Positions 19,238 to 28,500 of a stretch of DNA of 64,000 nucleotides are shown one piece after another. The stretch's first letter is position 1. Each line of letters begins with the position of its first letter. Position numbers and translations under genes: made by a program. This DNA is from RFSX01 sp964591455. GTDB lineage: Bacteria > Bacteroidota > Bacteroidia > Chitinophagales > Saprospiraceae. The notes under the pieces were generated by a model, which saw only the letters and a program-made list of their open reading frames with translations, ran no database searches and was not told the origin of the DNA. The DNA lies in assembly GCA_964591455.1 (NCBI GenBank), contig CAZQDZ010000022.1:7637-71636 (forward strand), written 5' to 3'.

Positions 19238-20593
19238 ATGAAAAATCCAAACATCATTATACTTAATGTAATTATCACAATATTTTTAATTGGCATATCA
19301 ATAGATTGTATTTCTCAGCGAAATACAGTTTGGATTCGTGGCGCATCTCAAAACTCAAATGGAATGGGGCCACTGGAACAAGAAATGTTAGCCAGAGGGT
19401 TTTTATTTGATAATTTAATGAATTCATCTTTTGATTTAGACTTGGGAGTTACTGCTGCTGCTGACCAGCTTGAAGGTATAGTTGGAAATAGTGACAATGT
19501 ATTAGGTATCGCGCATGATTATGGTGGAATTGTATTAAGAGACTTACAACTTCAGGATCCAAGCATCACTGCAATGATTCTTGATGGGGTCCCTAATCAA
19601 GGATCTACAGGCCTAAGTGCTGCATTATCTGGGAATACTGGAGATCAATCACGTGCTCAGAAGTTAGTTGAAGCGGTCAATGGAATTATGGGAGATGATG
19701 ATTGTAATGATTGTGGAATGATAGAAGCCTTCGAATCTTGGATTAATTCTCTTGAGGGTGGTACTGAATTCCTAGATGATGTAGAGCATGATAGTGAAAT
19801 AATTCAAAATCTTGATAGTCCTACAGTCCCATTTGCTATTCTTTATGGAACCGTAGATGAATTATCCTTACATAGTCTAATGTCTTCTCGAGCCTTTCCA
19901 TCTGATACTGATCATTTTTCTAGATGCTATACAGCAACGCTTAATAGAGAAAGAGAGTCAGCTATGGATGCTACTACAAGGGCACTTATAGATAATGCTC
20001 AAGGCTTTTTTAGTAATGTTATTGCAGTAGTGACAGCCGCTTTAGATAGCACTGTAACTGGACCGGGTGCAATTATTTCTACAGCTGCACAATTCCTAAC
20101 CAGTACGAGAGATAATATTTCAGCTCAGATTGAAGCTGTTAGAGTGAGGGATGAAGAACTTGCTCGAATATTACGATGTGAGCTTTCCAACCAATACGCT
20201 GCAGCAGATTGGCAATTACTACTTATGGAAAACTCAGAACGTGAACAGGTTGAAGTTGAAGTTCCTGGTCCGACAGTAGAATATGCAGATTGCATTCAAC
20301 AATGTGGGATAGACATGGCATTTGGAGATTGGAATTCTAATCTTACTTGTGATGAAGCTTGTATGGATTTAATGGCAATAATAGGAACAGAAATGGTAAC
20401 AGTAATTCTTAGCGATCCTAATGATGGCTTATTGACTGAGTCAGAACAGAAACTAGACGGTGCTGAAAATGAATATCATTTAATGAATACAAATCATTTT
20501 CAAGAAACATCTGCATCAAATGATGACGCCGTTGATGCCTTAGAGGATATTTTTATGGGAGGTGCTGGTGCGGCCTTTATCGTTCCTAAGTAA
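19238..20593 (+). CDS. secreted alpha/beta-hydrolase (lipase)-like protein with Asp nucleophile position, copy 1
   Basis: This 451-aa exported protein has a hydrophobic signal to about residue 27 (ending CISQ). The following pattern is that of PGAP1/lipase-type alpha/beta hydrolases: a strand plus oxyanion turn VWIRGASQNSNG (33-39, Arg where HG is usual), a nucleophile elbow GIAHDYGG with Asp94 where lipases have Ser, a GVPNQGS strand matching the lipase GTPHxGS motif, and C-terminal PNDG (Asp396) and TNHF (His420) at acid and base positions. A Cys-rich hinge (EYADCIQQCGIDMAFGDW) precedes the last 90 residues. Asp at the elbow occurs in epoxide hydrolases and dehalogenases, but the rest looks like lipases. 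Activity is uncertain. Confidence 0.65.
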   Translation: MKNPNIIILNVIITIFLIGISIDCISQRNTVWIRGASQNSNGMGPLEQEMLARGFLFDNLMNSSFDLDLGVTAAADQLEGIVGNSDNVLGIAHDYGGIVLRDLQLQDPSITAMILDGVPNQGSTGLSAALSGNTGDQSRAQKLVEAVNGIMGDDDCNDCGMIEAFESWINSLEGGTEFLDDVEHDSEIIQNLDSPTVPFAILYGTVDELSLHSLMSSRAFPSDTDHFSRCYTATLNRERESAMDATTRALIDNAQGFFSNVIAVVTAALDSTVTGPGAIISTAAQFLTSTRDNISAQIEAVRVRDEELARILRCELSNQYAAADWQLLLMENSEREQVEVEVPGPTVEYADCIQQCGIDMAFGDWNSNLTCDEACMDLMAIIGTEMVTVILSDPNDGLLTESEQKLDGAENEYHLMNTNHFQETSASNDDAVDALEDIFMGGAGAAFIVPK

Positions 20594-21556
20594 TGACTTC
20601 TTTGGACAGTCTAATATCGTGAAAATATAGAGGTACTTATCTCTATTCGTTTTGTTTGGGCATTTATTCGAATTGTCGCAAAATAACATCCTATATAAAT
20701 TCTGAGATCATTGTTATTATAGTCCTTTGTACCTAGTCCTATAGTTGTGTAAAAACTTTAAATTTATAATCAAGGATTATTTGAAAAGAGCAATACTTCA
20801 CAACTTTAAATTATTATGATCAAACCTAAACCATGCTTTCTTCGGCTGCACTTATTTCTCTTGCTTTTGACATTATTCACTTTAGCATGTATTCAAGATG
20901 ATTTTTCTGGTGATGGTGGAGGCATTGAAATCAGATGTGGCATCACGCCAACGCTACAAGTAAGTTTCACTGCAAATACTGCCACTTTCACTAAAGCAGC
21001 AGACCCCAAGGAGCAATCTCTATTATCAGAAACTGAACAAGCTCTATCCAATCCCACATTTACGCATTGTGATATTATATATGGCATTGCTGATGATGGC
21101 ACCTATTATTCAGAGATCCAACTGGTCTATCCTGATAATTATCCATATTATCCTACTCGTACTATTGGACAACAATACGTGTCCAATGAATACAAAGCTG
21201 ATAAGATAGTGACTTGTGATGGTACTACTACCTATTACAACATTGCCGGAGATATTATCAATGAAGAGTTTATTGACAACTCTGTCAATGTAGAGCAGTT
21301 CTCTGGCCTCATTAGAGATTTGTCAGAATGTACATCTCTTACTACTCAAGAAATGTCTTGGCTTATGGAGGCCTTTAGAGAGGCTGGTTATGACATGAGT
21401 ACGTTCAATGACGACCTTGATGTACTTACTCACACTTATCCAGATGGTTCTTTTTCTAGAGTAGTTATAGATAAAAATTTACAAACGCTAAGAGGGCAAG
21501 CTAATTTTGATGTAGCAGGTAATGTAACCTCAAAATCAAGTGTAAGCTTCACTGAG
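20324..21556 (+). repeat. second copy of the 1.23-kb direct repeat
   Basis: Partner of 17869-19101. It spans the tail of the copy-1 hydrolase-like gene, the intergenic region and most of the copy-2 lipoprotein gene. The perfect intergenic identity points to a very recent duplication or gene conversion. Confidence 0.85.
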
Positions 21557-21688
21557 GGTTCTACGGCTGGAAATTTAACTGTCTCCAATCATAGATTTGC
21601 AACGTATCTACCATCACCAATCAGTGGAACCAGACTTTGTATTACTCGACAAACATCTATAGAGAATTTCTCACTAATCAAAAATTAG
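20816..21688 (+). CDS. module lipoprotein, copy 2 (unknown family)
   Basis: This 290-aa lipoprotein is identical to copy 1 except Gly248 for Asn. After base 21556 the two genes differ at several third positions (for example ACGGCT for ACTGCA), showing that the 3' end escaped the homogenisation of the rest. Lipobox, Cys pattern and lack of recognisable domains are as in copy 1. Its stop precedes the copy-2 hydrolase-like start by five bases. Keeping both lipoproteins identical while the paired hydrolase-like proteins differ suggests a shared anchor or cofactor serving two variable partners, though simple recent conversion explains it as well. Confidence 0.75.
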   Translation: MIKPKPCFLRLHLFLLLLTLFTLACIQDDFSGDGGGIEIRCGITPTLQVSFTANTATFTKAADPKEQSLLSETEQALSNPTFTHCDIIYGIADDGTYYSEIQLVYPDNYPYYPTRTIGQQYVSNEYKADKIVTCDGTTTYYNIAGDIINEEFIDNSVNVEQFSGLIRDLSECTSLTTQEMSWLMEAFREAGYDMSTFNDDLDVLTHTYPDGSFSRVVIDKNLQTLRGQANFDVAGNVTSKSSVSFTEGSTAGNLTVSNHRFATYLPSPISGTRLCITRQTSIENFSLIKN

Positions 21689-21693
21689 AACCA

Positions 21694-23043
21694 ATGAAAA
21701 ATCCAAACAACATATTGATAGCACTGATTACCTTAATAATATTAAGTGCAGTATCAGACTGCATCTCTCAACGAAATACAATTTGGATTCGTGGCGCATC
21801 TCAAAACTCAAATGGATGGGGTAACATGAAGCAAGTCATGGAAGCAAAAGGCTTCTTGTTTGAGGATTTGGCTGATGCGTCTCTTGATCATGGATTAGGT
21901 GTCATAGCAGCTGCAGACCAGATAGAAGGCATGATAGGAAATAATGATAATGTACTAGGAATAGCCCATGATTATGGGGGTATCGTTCTGAGAAATGCAC
22001 AACTTCAAGATTCAAGTATAAGTGCCATGATACTTAGTGGTGTACCTAATCAAGGATCAACCGCAATTAGTCAAGCAATATCAGCTGATCCTAGAAATCT
22101 ATCACGTGCGCAACAATTAATAGAAAGAGTCAACGATATTAGGGAAGGTGATAATTGTGATAATTGTGATAATTGTGGCACGTTAAATGCTTTTGAGTCT
22201 TGGATCAATTCTATAGAAGGTGGATCTGAATTCCTAGATGATGTAGCGCATGGAAGTACTATAATAAACGATCTGGGAGAACCTACTGTTCCTTTCGCTA
22301 TTATGTGGGGTAGTGTAGAAGAATTATCTTTGCATAGCATGATGGACTCAAGGGTCAATTCAATCGACCTATTCACTCAATGCTTTGTAAGAAAACTTGG
22401 TCCAGCAAGGAGGAATGCTGATGATGCTATGACAAGATCCCTTATAGATAATACAATAGGCTTCTTTAATTCAGTTGTATCAGCGGTTTCCTCAATTGTT
22501 GATACTTCTACTAGTAGTCCATCTGCGATCATTAATGCCATAGCAAATTATTTGACGACTTCAAGACAAAATATAATTAGTCGTATTGAAGCTGTCAGAG
22601 AGACCGACGAAGCTCTAGCTAGAATCTTGCGTTGTGAATTATCTAACCAATTTGCAGCAACAGATTGGCAATTATTACTAATGGAAAATTCAGATCTTGA
22701 AGAAACTGAAGTTGAAATCCCGACTGATTATACAGACTGTATTCAAGACTGTGCACTAGATATGGCATTTGGAGATTGGAATTCTAACCTAACATGTAAT
22801 GAGGCCTGTTCAGATTCTGCGATGGGACCAAATACCGAATCTGTATTTGTATTTGTAAGTGATCCTAATGATGGTTTATTGACAGAAACCGAACAAAAAC
22901 TAGAGGGTTATGCAGGAGAACCATATCACTTAATGAATACAGATCATTTTGAAGAGTCGTCTGGATTTCATACTCCTTCTAGAGACGCTTTAGATGATTT
23001 ATTCGAAGGAGGTGCTGGTGCGGCCTTTATCGTTCCAAAATAG
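21694..23043 (+). CDS. secreted alpha/beta-hydrolase (lipase)-like protein with Asp nucleophile position, copy 2
   Basis: This is a 449-aa paralogue of the copy-1 protein, clearly diverged along its length but with the same plan: signal peptide ending CISQ, IWIRGASQNSNGWGN, elbow GIAHDYGG with Asp93, GVPNQGS, a Cys cluster (CDNCDNCG near 150-157, from a small in-frame TGTGATAAT repeat), the hinge EIPTDYTDCIQDCALD, then SDPNDG and TDHF. The ATG at 21694 is used because an earlier in-frame codon (21637) lies inside the lipoprotein gene. Conservation of the Asp at the elbow in both paralogues argues that it is not a random loss of Ser. Confidence 0.65.
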   Translation: MKNPNNILIALITLIILSAVSDCISQRNTIWIRGASQNSNGWGNMKQVMEAKGFLFEDLADASLDHGLGVIAAADQIEGMIGNNDNVLGIAHDYGGIVLRNAQLQDSSISAMILSGVPNQGSTAISQAISADPRNLSRAQQLIERVNDIREGDNCDNCDNCGTLNAFESWINSIEGGSEFLDDVAHGSTIINDLGEPTVPFAIMWGSVEELSLHSMMDSRVNSIDLFTQCFVRKLGPARRNADDAMTRSLIDNTIGFFNSVVSAVSSIVDTSTSSPSAIINAIANYLTTSRQNIISRIEAVRETDEALARILRCELSNQFAATDWQLLLMENSDLEETEVEIPTDYTDCIQDCALDMAFGDWNSNLTCNEACSDSAMGPNTESVFVFVSDPNDGLLTETEQKLEGYAGEPYHLMNTDHFEESSGFHTPSRDALDDLFEGGAGAAFIVPK

Positions 23044-23105
23044 CATTGGCAATTAATTATACAATAACAAATTATAGAGACAACTTAGTCAGGGATTTAA
23101 GGTCA

Positions 23106-24281
23106 ATGGCTAAGTTGTTTTTATTTCTATGTATTGTTGTAATAGGATGCCAGGTAGCTAATGAGGTGGATAGAAAAATGTGGACAATACCCTCCTCCCC
23201 TCACTACAAACTATATCCGATTATATATAATGATATCGTAATCTTAGCTAGCGACTGCAATGGAGACAATTGCCTAAAAGCTATTAATAAGTATAATGGA
23301 GAAGTCGAATGGCAATGGGTGGCAGATGACATTTTATCAGGAGCCTATTATAATCTGACCCCTTATGTTTTTTCAGAGATACTCCTACTACCTATAAAAG
23401 AGCATTTAATTGCTATAGATCTAAGAAGTGGCAAGATAAGGTGGCAAGATAGTAAAGCATTCTCTGGAGAACCTTATTTAGACGGGATAGGCTATCATGC
23501 AGTCAGGTCATATTTCAATCAGAAGAATAAAAAACACCTTATATATCTAATTGATATCACCAATGGGTCCATGAAGGTAATTAAAGAAATAAACCAACCT
23601 GTCGAAGCGAACAGTTATGTCAGAACCCCTCATATATTCAAACTAAATGAAAGACCTAACGACACCTTTCTTGTATCTAGCACAATAGAATATATACCTA
23701 ATAAGCAAACCAATAGTTACTTATCATTCTGGTCGTTATCTCACCCAACGTCGACTCAGGACCTAAGCATATACAAGCCGAACTCAAAAGGATATGGCGT
23801 TACAAAACAATGTATTACTGATCATCCCTTCTCTTATTGGGTAGCCAATAATGAATTGGTTTGCATTGATCTCTCCCAGCGCAAGGAAGTTTGGAGAACA
23901 AAGATGAAAAGAGGAATGCTTACCTCTAGGTTATCCCAAGATGAGAGACGATTGTATTATGCTTCTGAAGACGAAGTCTTATATGCAATAGACAAACAAG
24001 ACGGTAGTATTACTTGGGAAGTCCCAATCGCAGGAACCCCTAGTAGACTATCTATTGATGACAAATTACTATATCTCATAGGTGGAAGTGATGGTAATCT
24101 TTATGTAATCAACTCTGCTGATGGCCAGATAATATCAAAACAAAGAATCAGTAGGCATAATATAGAAAAGCAACACTTTTTAAGAAGAACTTTCATTGCT
24201 GAAGATAATCTACTAATTCTTAATGATGGGAAAAATTGGAAATGTATTCCACTAGAATCTGATACAAAGCTGGCCTTATAA
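23106..24281 (+). CDS. PQQ-like beta-propeller lipoprotein
   Basis: This is a 391-aa protein from the ATG at 23106; the frame is open from a TTG at 23046, but the lipoprotein signal MAKLFLFLCIVVIGCQ starts at 23106. The body holds repeated PQQ/BamB-type propeller strands such as LKAINKYNGEVEWQW, LIAIDLRSGKIRWQ, LVCIDLSQRKEVWRT, LYAIDKQDGSITWEV and LYVINSADGQIISKQ. Such propellers are scaffolds in envelope complexes, for example BamB, or bind PQQ; no PQQ ligands can be assigned. It follows the hydrolase-like gene by 62 bases and may be part of the same transcript. It is the last gene before intact ruvB. Confidence 0.75.
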   Translation: MAKLFLFLCIVVIGCQVANEVDRKMWTIPSSPHYKLYPIIYNDIVILASDCNGDNCLKAINKYNGEVEWQWVADDILSGAYYNLTPYVFSEILLLPIKEHLIAIDLRSGKIRWQDSKAFSGEPYLDGIGYHAVRSYFNQKNKKHLIYLIDITNGSMKVIKEINQPVEANSYVRTPHIFKLNERPNDTFLVSSTIEYIPNKQTNSYLSFWSLSHPTSTQDLSIYKPNSKGYGVTKQCITDHPFSYWVANNELVCIDLSQRKEVWRTKMKRGMLTSRLSQDERRLYYASEDEVLYAIDKQDGSITWEVPIAGTPSRLSIDDKLLYLIGGSDGNLYVINSADGQIISKQRISRHNIEKQHFLRRTFIAEDNLLILNDGKNWKCIPLESDTKLAL

Positions 24282-24376
24282 TAGTATTATAATTTATTAC
24301 CAACATTTCAATAGCTAATCTCTGATGTTAACTTTCTGTTAGCCAACGTACATCAGATATAACAATAACAAATATT

Positions 24377-24631
24377 AGCTTTTCTTAATATCTTCGCCAA
24401 AGATGACAAATCCAAACCTCGATCCTCATTCTGACCAGCTTTCTTCTGATGACAAGAAGATAGAGAAAGCCTTACGTCCTAAGTTACTCAATGACTTTTC
24501 GGGACAGCCTAAGATTGTGGACAATTTGCAGGTATTTATCCAGGCGGCTAAACTCAGAGGAGAGGCTTTAGATCATGTGCTACTGCACGGGCCTCCTGGG
24601 CTGGGCAAGACAACGCTTAGTCATATTATCT
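24377..24631 (+). repeat. right copy of the ruvB 5' direct repeat
   Basis: Partner of 17506-17760. This copy continues into a full ruvB. Homology starts 26 bases upstream of the ATG (AGCTTTTCTTAATATCTTCG), so the leader is included. Confidence 0.9.
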
Positions 24632-25428
24632 CCAATGAACTCGGGGCATCTATGAAGATGACTTCCGGTCCCGTCATGGAAAAGGCAGGAGATTTGGCAG
24701 GATTACTCACCAATCTGCAGGAAGGAGATGTGCTCTTTATAGATGAGATTCACCGTCTAAATACCGTCGTGGAAGAGTATCTTTATAGTGCTATGGAAGA
24801 TTACTCTATAGATATCATGATAGACTCAGGGCCTAGTGCCCGGACCATCCAGATTGAAATTAATCCCTTTACTCTCGTAGGAGCGACCACGAGGATGGGC
24901 TTACTTACAGCCCCACTCCGAGCCAGATTTGGCATCAATTGCCATCTCGATTATTATGATATGGCTACAATAACCAAAATCATAAATCGATCAGCAGAAA
25001 TACTAGAGATTCCTATAGACTCTAAAGGCGCCATAGAAATAGCTCGTCGTTCCAGAGGTACCCCGCGTATAGCCAATGCCCTCCTCAGACGTATCAGAGA
25101 CTTTGCTCAGATAAAAGGTAATGGTACCATAGATCAAGAAATAGCCCAGTATGGTCTTAATGCCCTTAATGTAGATGAGAGTGGTCTGGATGAAATGGAT
25201 AATAAAATCTTGTCTTGCATCATAGAAAAATTCAAAGGAGGACCTGTAGGTCTGACGACAATCGCTACAGCGGTATCAGAAGAAGCTGGCACCATAGAGG
25301 AAGTTCACGAACCCTTCCTTATCATGCAAGGATTTATACAGCGAACGCCTAGAGGTCGTGAAGCCACACAGAAAGCCTATGAGCACCTGGGCATCGTGCC
25401 GCCTGCTCAGAGTGGGAGTTTATTTTAG
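24403..25428 (+). CDS. ruvB: Holliday junction branch migration ATPase RuvB
   Basis: This is a full-length 341-aa RuvB, the hexameric AAA+ motor that drives branch migration with RuvA and RuvC. Walker A GPPGLGKTT is near residue 70, Walker B FIDEIHR near 120, the arginine-finger and sensor region GATTRMGLLTAPLRARFG near 165, and the C-terminal winged helix (GPVGLTTIATAVSEEAGTIEEVHEPFLIMQGFIQRTPRGRE) is complete. No ruvA or ruvC is in the window. A truncated, partly diverged duplicate of its 5' end lies 6.9 kb upstream, marking the other end of the accessory block. Confidence 0.97.
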   Translation: MTNPNLDPHSDQLSSDDKKIEKALRPKLLNDFSGQPKIVDNLQVFIQAAKLRGEALDHVLLHGPPGLGKTTLSHIISNELGASMKMTSGPVMEKAGDLAGLLTNLQEGDVLFIDEIHRLNTVVEEYLYSAMEDYSIDIMIDSGPSARTIQIEINPFTLVGATTRMGLLTAPLRARFGINCHLDYYDMATITKIINRSAEILEIPIDSKGAIEIARRSRGTPRIANALLRRIRDFAQIKGNGTIDQEIAQYGLNALNVDESGLDEMDNKILSCIIEKFKGGPVGLTTIATAVSEEAGTIEEVHEPFLIMQGFIQRTPRGREATQKAYEHLGIVPPAQSGSLF

Positions 25429-25545
25429 TCCTGACTGCATCACCAGCAAGAAAACAACTTTACAGAAGGCGTACACCAATACGCTTCACATTTGTAGAGA
25501 TAGCTGTTATATTAGCTAAGACTAATAACTACTTAACTTCCTATT

Positions 25546-28500
25546 ATGCAAGATATATCTGGATTCTTCAGAATCAAGTGCACTGTTATTTTTATCATTC
25601 TAAGTGGCGGACTATTCTCACAAGACATTTGTGATGATGCGATTTTCATAGGGACACTAGGTTGTGATAATTTTCTTTTCGATGTTATTGATGACCCAAA
25701 TTTTACGCCTGATCCAGAAGCCTTCGATTGTGTAAGTGGACCTACTGGGTGGCTAAGTTTCGATGTCCTTCCAGGCGTAGATCGTGTCTTTGTTGCTGAA
25801 GCAGAAAGCTACAATTTATTTTATGGTTCCTGTGGCAACTTAACTGCAATTGGAAGCAATTGCAATGACCTTACTTTACCTATTCAACAAGGAGAAACTC
25901 ATTATATTTTAGTAGATGGCTTTGGCTCTGTTGCTGCTGAGCCATATATAAATCAAGAATGTTCCAGAGCAGCAAATATTTCAGGCAATTCGATTACAAC
26001 TAATCTTAGTTGCGCTTCTCCTAGTTCTGGTCAGGGTTGTTCAGGAGATCATTCCCTCTGGTTTGTCTATGAGATTAGTAATGACAAGACCAAGTTGACT
26101 ATAAAAACCGAATCCAGTACTGGGACTGCATATGTTTCAGCCTATGTAGAATGCGGGGTAGCGGAAATAGAACCCTTGAATGATGCCTGTTCGGAGACAA
26201 TATGGGAGTCTGACTGTCTGACCAGCGGTACGATTATGATAGAGCTCATGACTGAGACGTCGGATTTGGCTACAGATGTTACCATGACAATAACTGAAAA
26301 CATAATTACAGATGAGAATGATGACTGTTTAGGAGCTGAAGAAATTTTTGACGATTTCCTTAGGTGTGGGATGTCAGAGACTGTAGAAGGACCCTCTAAT
26401 GGATCTTGCAGTGATATAGAATCAACAGACTTTGACTGTGTAGAACGGGGCATCTGGTATACTTTCAGCACTGAAGAAGTTTTGCCAGTTTTTAATGTTT
26501 CTGGTGAAAATTGGGAGCTCTTTCGTGGACCTTGTGATCGACTAGAATCTATAATCAGTTGTGAACCATCTTACGATGTCGAAAATTTTCAGGAAGACTT
26601 ATACTATGTCCTTGTTGGAGAAGGTGGCACATTCTCTATTACCACATCTGATTTTCCAGATAATTCAGATTGCCCAGAGGCCAACCAACTCAGTGTTGGC
26701 GAAAATGACATCGAACAATGTTGTGGTATAGCACAATGGTATTCTTTTGAAATTAATTCTGACGCTATATCTATTGAGATAAATAACCTAGATGACTCGG
26801 AGATATCCTTCTTTGACCAATGCGATCCAGGTCAATACTTCTTTCCTGATATTTCTGAAGAGATAATCTTTAATCAATGTGATGGTCCTACAATTGTTAT
26901 GAGGGTATTGATAGATGAGTGCAAAGAATATTCATTAGAAATTTCTGAGCTATCAGCACAAACTGACTTCTCCTCTAGTTGTCTAACTCCTTCTAGTTTT
27001 GGAATATTAGCTACTAATGCAGTTGATACTTGTAAAGTCACCGATAACACATTTGGTTGTAGAGAAGAGAATTGTATGGGGGTATCTTCTATATGGTATG
27101 AAGCCACTGCAGACGAGAATGCTGAGTTCATGACTATAGCAGTCAATGGTAATTTCCAAAATACTATTGCGCTTAATATTTTACAAGAAAATTGCGAGGA
27201 CACTTTATTCAATTGTATCAATCAGCCTTTATTATCCTTTGCTATACTGCCTAATCAGACTTACCTCATTGAAGTAGTCAGCCAAGAATTCTTAGGCTTA
27301 TTAAATGTATGTATCAACACAACTACTGCAACAACAAACTGTCCTTTTGATCCTGCGACAAGTACCATATTACTAGATAGTCTATCTGGTTCTTTCAATA
27401 ATACTGATGGTGTTGCCTCCAATAAATTTGGATTTAGTTATTCTAATTGTGATTCTATATGTTTGAGTATGGTGTTTGACACCGATGGACAAGAGTGGGT
27501 TGGGTCAGGCAATTTAGAGTGGAATGAAGAATGCATTTTTGGACAAGGTGATTGTAATGGAACTATAGAAAATGCAGAGTTGGGTTCTTGTGTCAATTGC
27601 TGGGATTTCTTTTCTCCTAGATTGATTTTGAATGACTCTATTTATTATATGGACCTGATTGGTGATGATAGTACAGATCCTACCAATGCTTTATTAGGGT
27701 CTGGCGTAATCCAAGTCCCTGCCAATCCCATTGACTCTGGTTTTGTAGAGATTCTAGCCCAGAATTGGTCCGCCGATGAAACCTTTAATTATGAGGCACT
27801 CACACTAATCTGTTATGGTTCTGGTGTAACTGATAATGACAATGACGGCTTCACCTCAGATGTAGATTGCAATGATAATGACCCTAATATTTTCCCTGGT
27901 AATTCGGAGAGCTGTGATGGTATAGATAACAATTGTGATAATCAAGTGGATGAAGGGCTTCCTCTAATTACATATTACCAAGATCTGGATGGTGACGGTT
28001 ATGGTAATCCGTCAGTAAGCATGGTCGATTGTCTGACGCCTGTAGGATTCATCAATAACTCAATGGACTGTAATGACAATGACCCCAATATAAATCCATT
28101 TGCGAATGAAGTACCTAATAATGACATAGATGAAAATTGTGATGGCATAATAGAGATGATAGACAATGACGGTGATGGTGCCAATTCTGATGAAGATTGT
28201 GATGATAATAATCCTAATGTATTTCCTGGCGCTGCAGAGTTGTGTGATGGCACAGATAACAATTGTAATCAACAGGTGGATGAAAACTTATCCTTCGTCA
28301 CTTACTACGTAGATATGGATGGCGACGGATTCGGTAGTCCGTCTATGTCGGTCTCAGATTGTACGCAGCCTGCTGGATTTGTGAATAACAATACTGATTG
28401 TGATGATAATAATAATCTTATCAACCCATCTGCTACAGAAGTGCCCAATAATGGGATAGATGAAAATTGTGATGGCATAGTTGCTGTCATAGATAATGAT

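Noticed and set aside
22157..22186. TGTGATAAT tandem repeat as a regulatory or CRISPR-like repeat
   Set aside because: It is a three-unit in-frame coding repeat (CDN) inside the copy-2 hydrolase-like gene.
19238..23043. Calling the module proteins epoxide hydrolases or haloalkane dehalogenases outright
   Set aside because: Only the Asp elbow fits; the GVPNQGS and NHF motifs are lipase-like and the oxyanion HG is missing, so a specific enzyme name would be unsupported.
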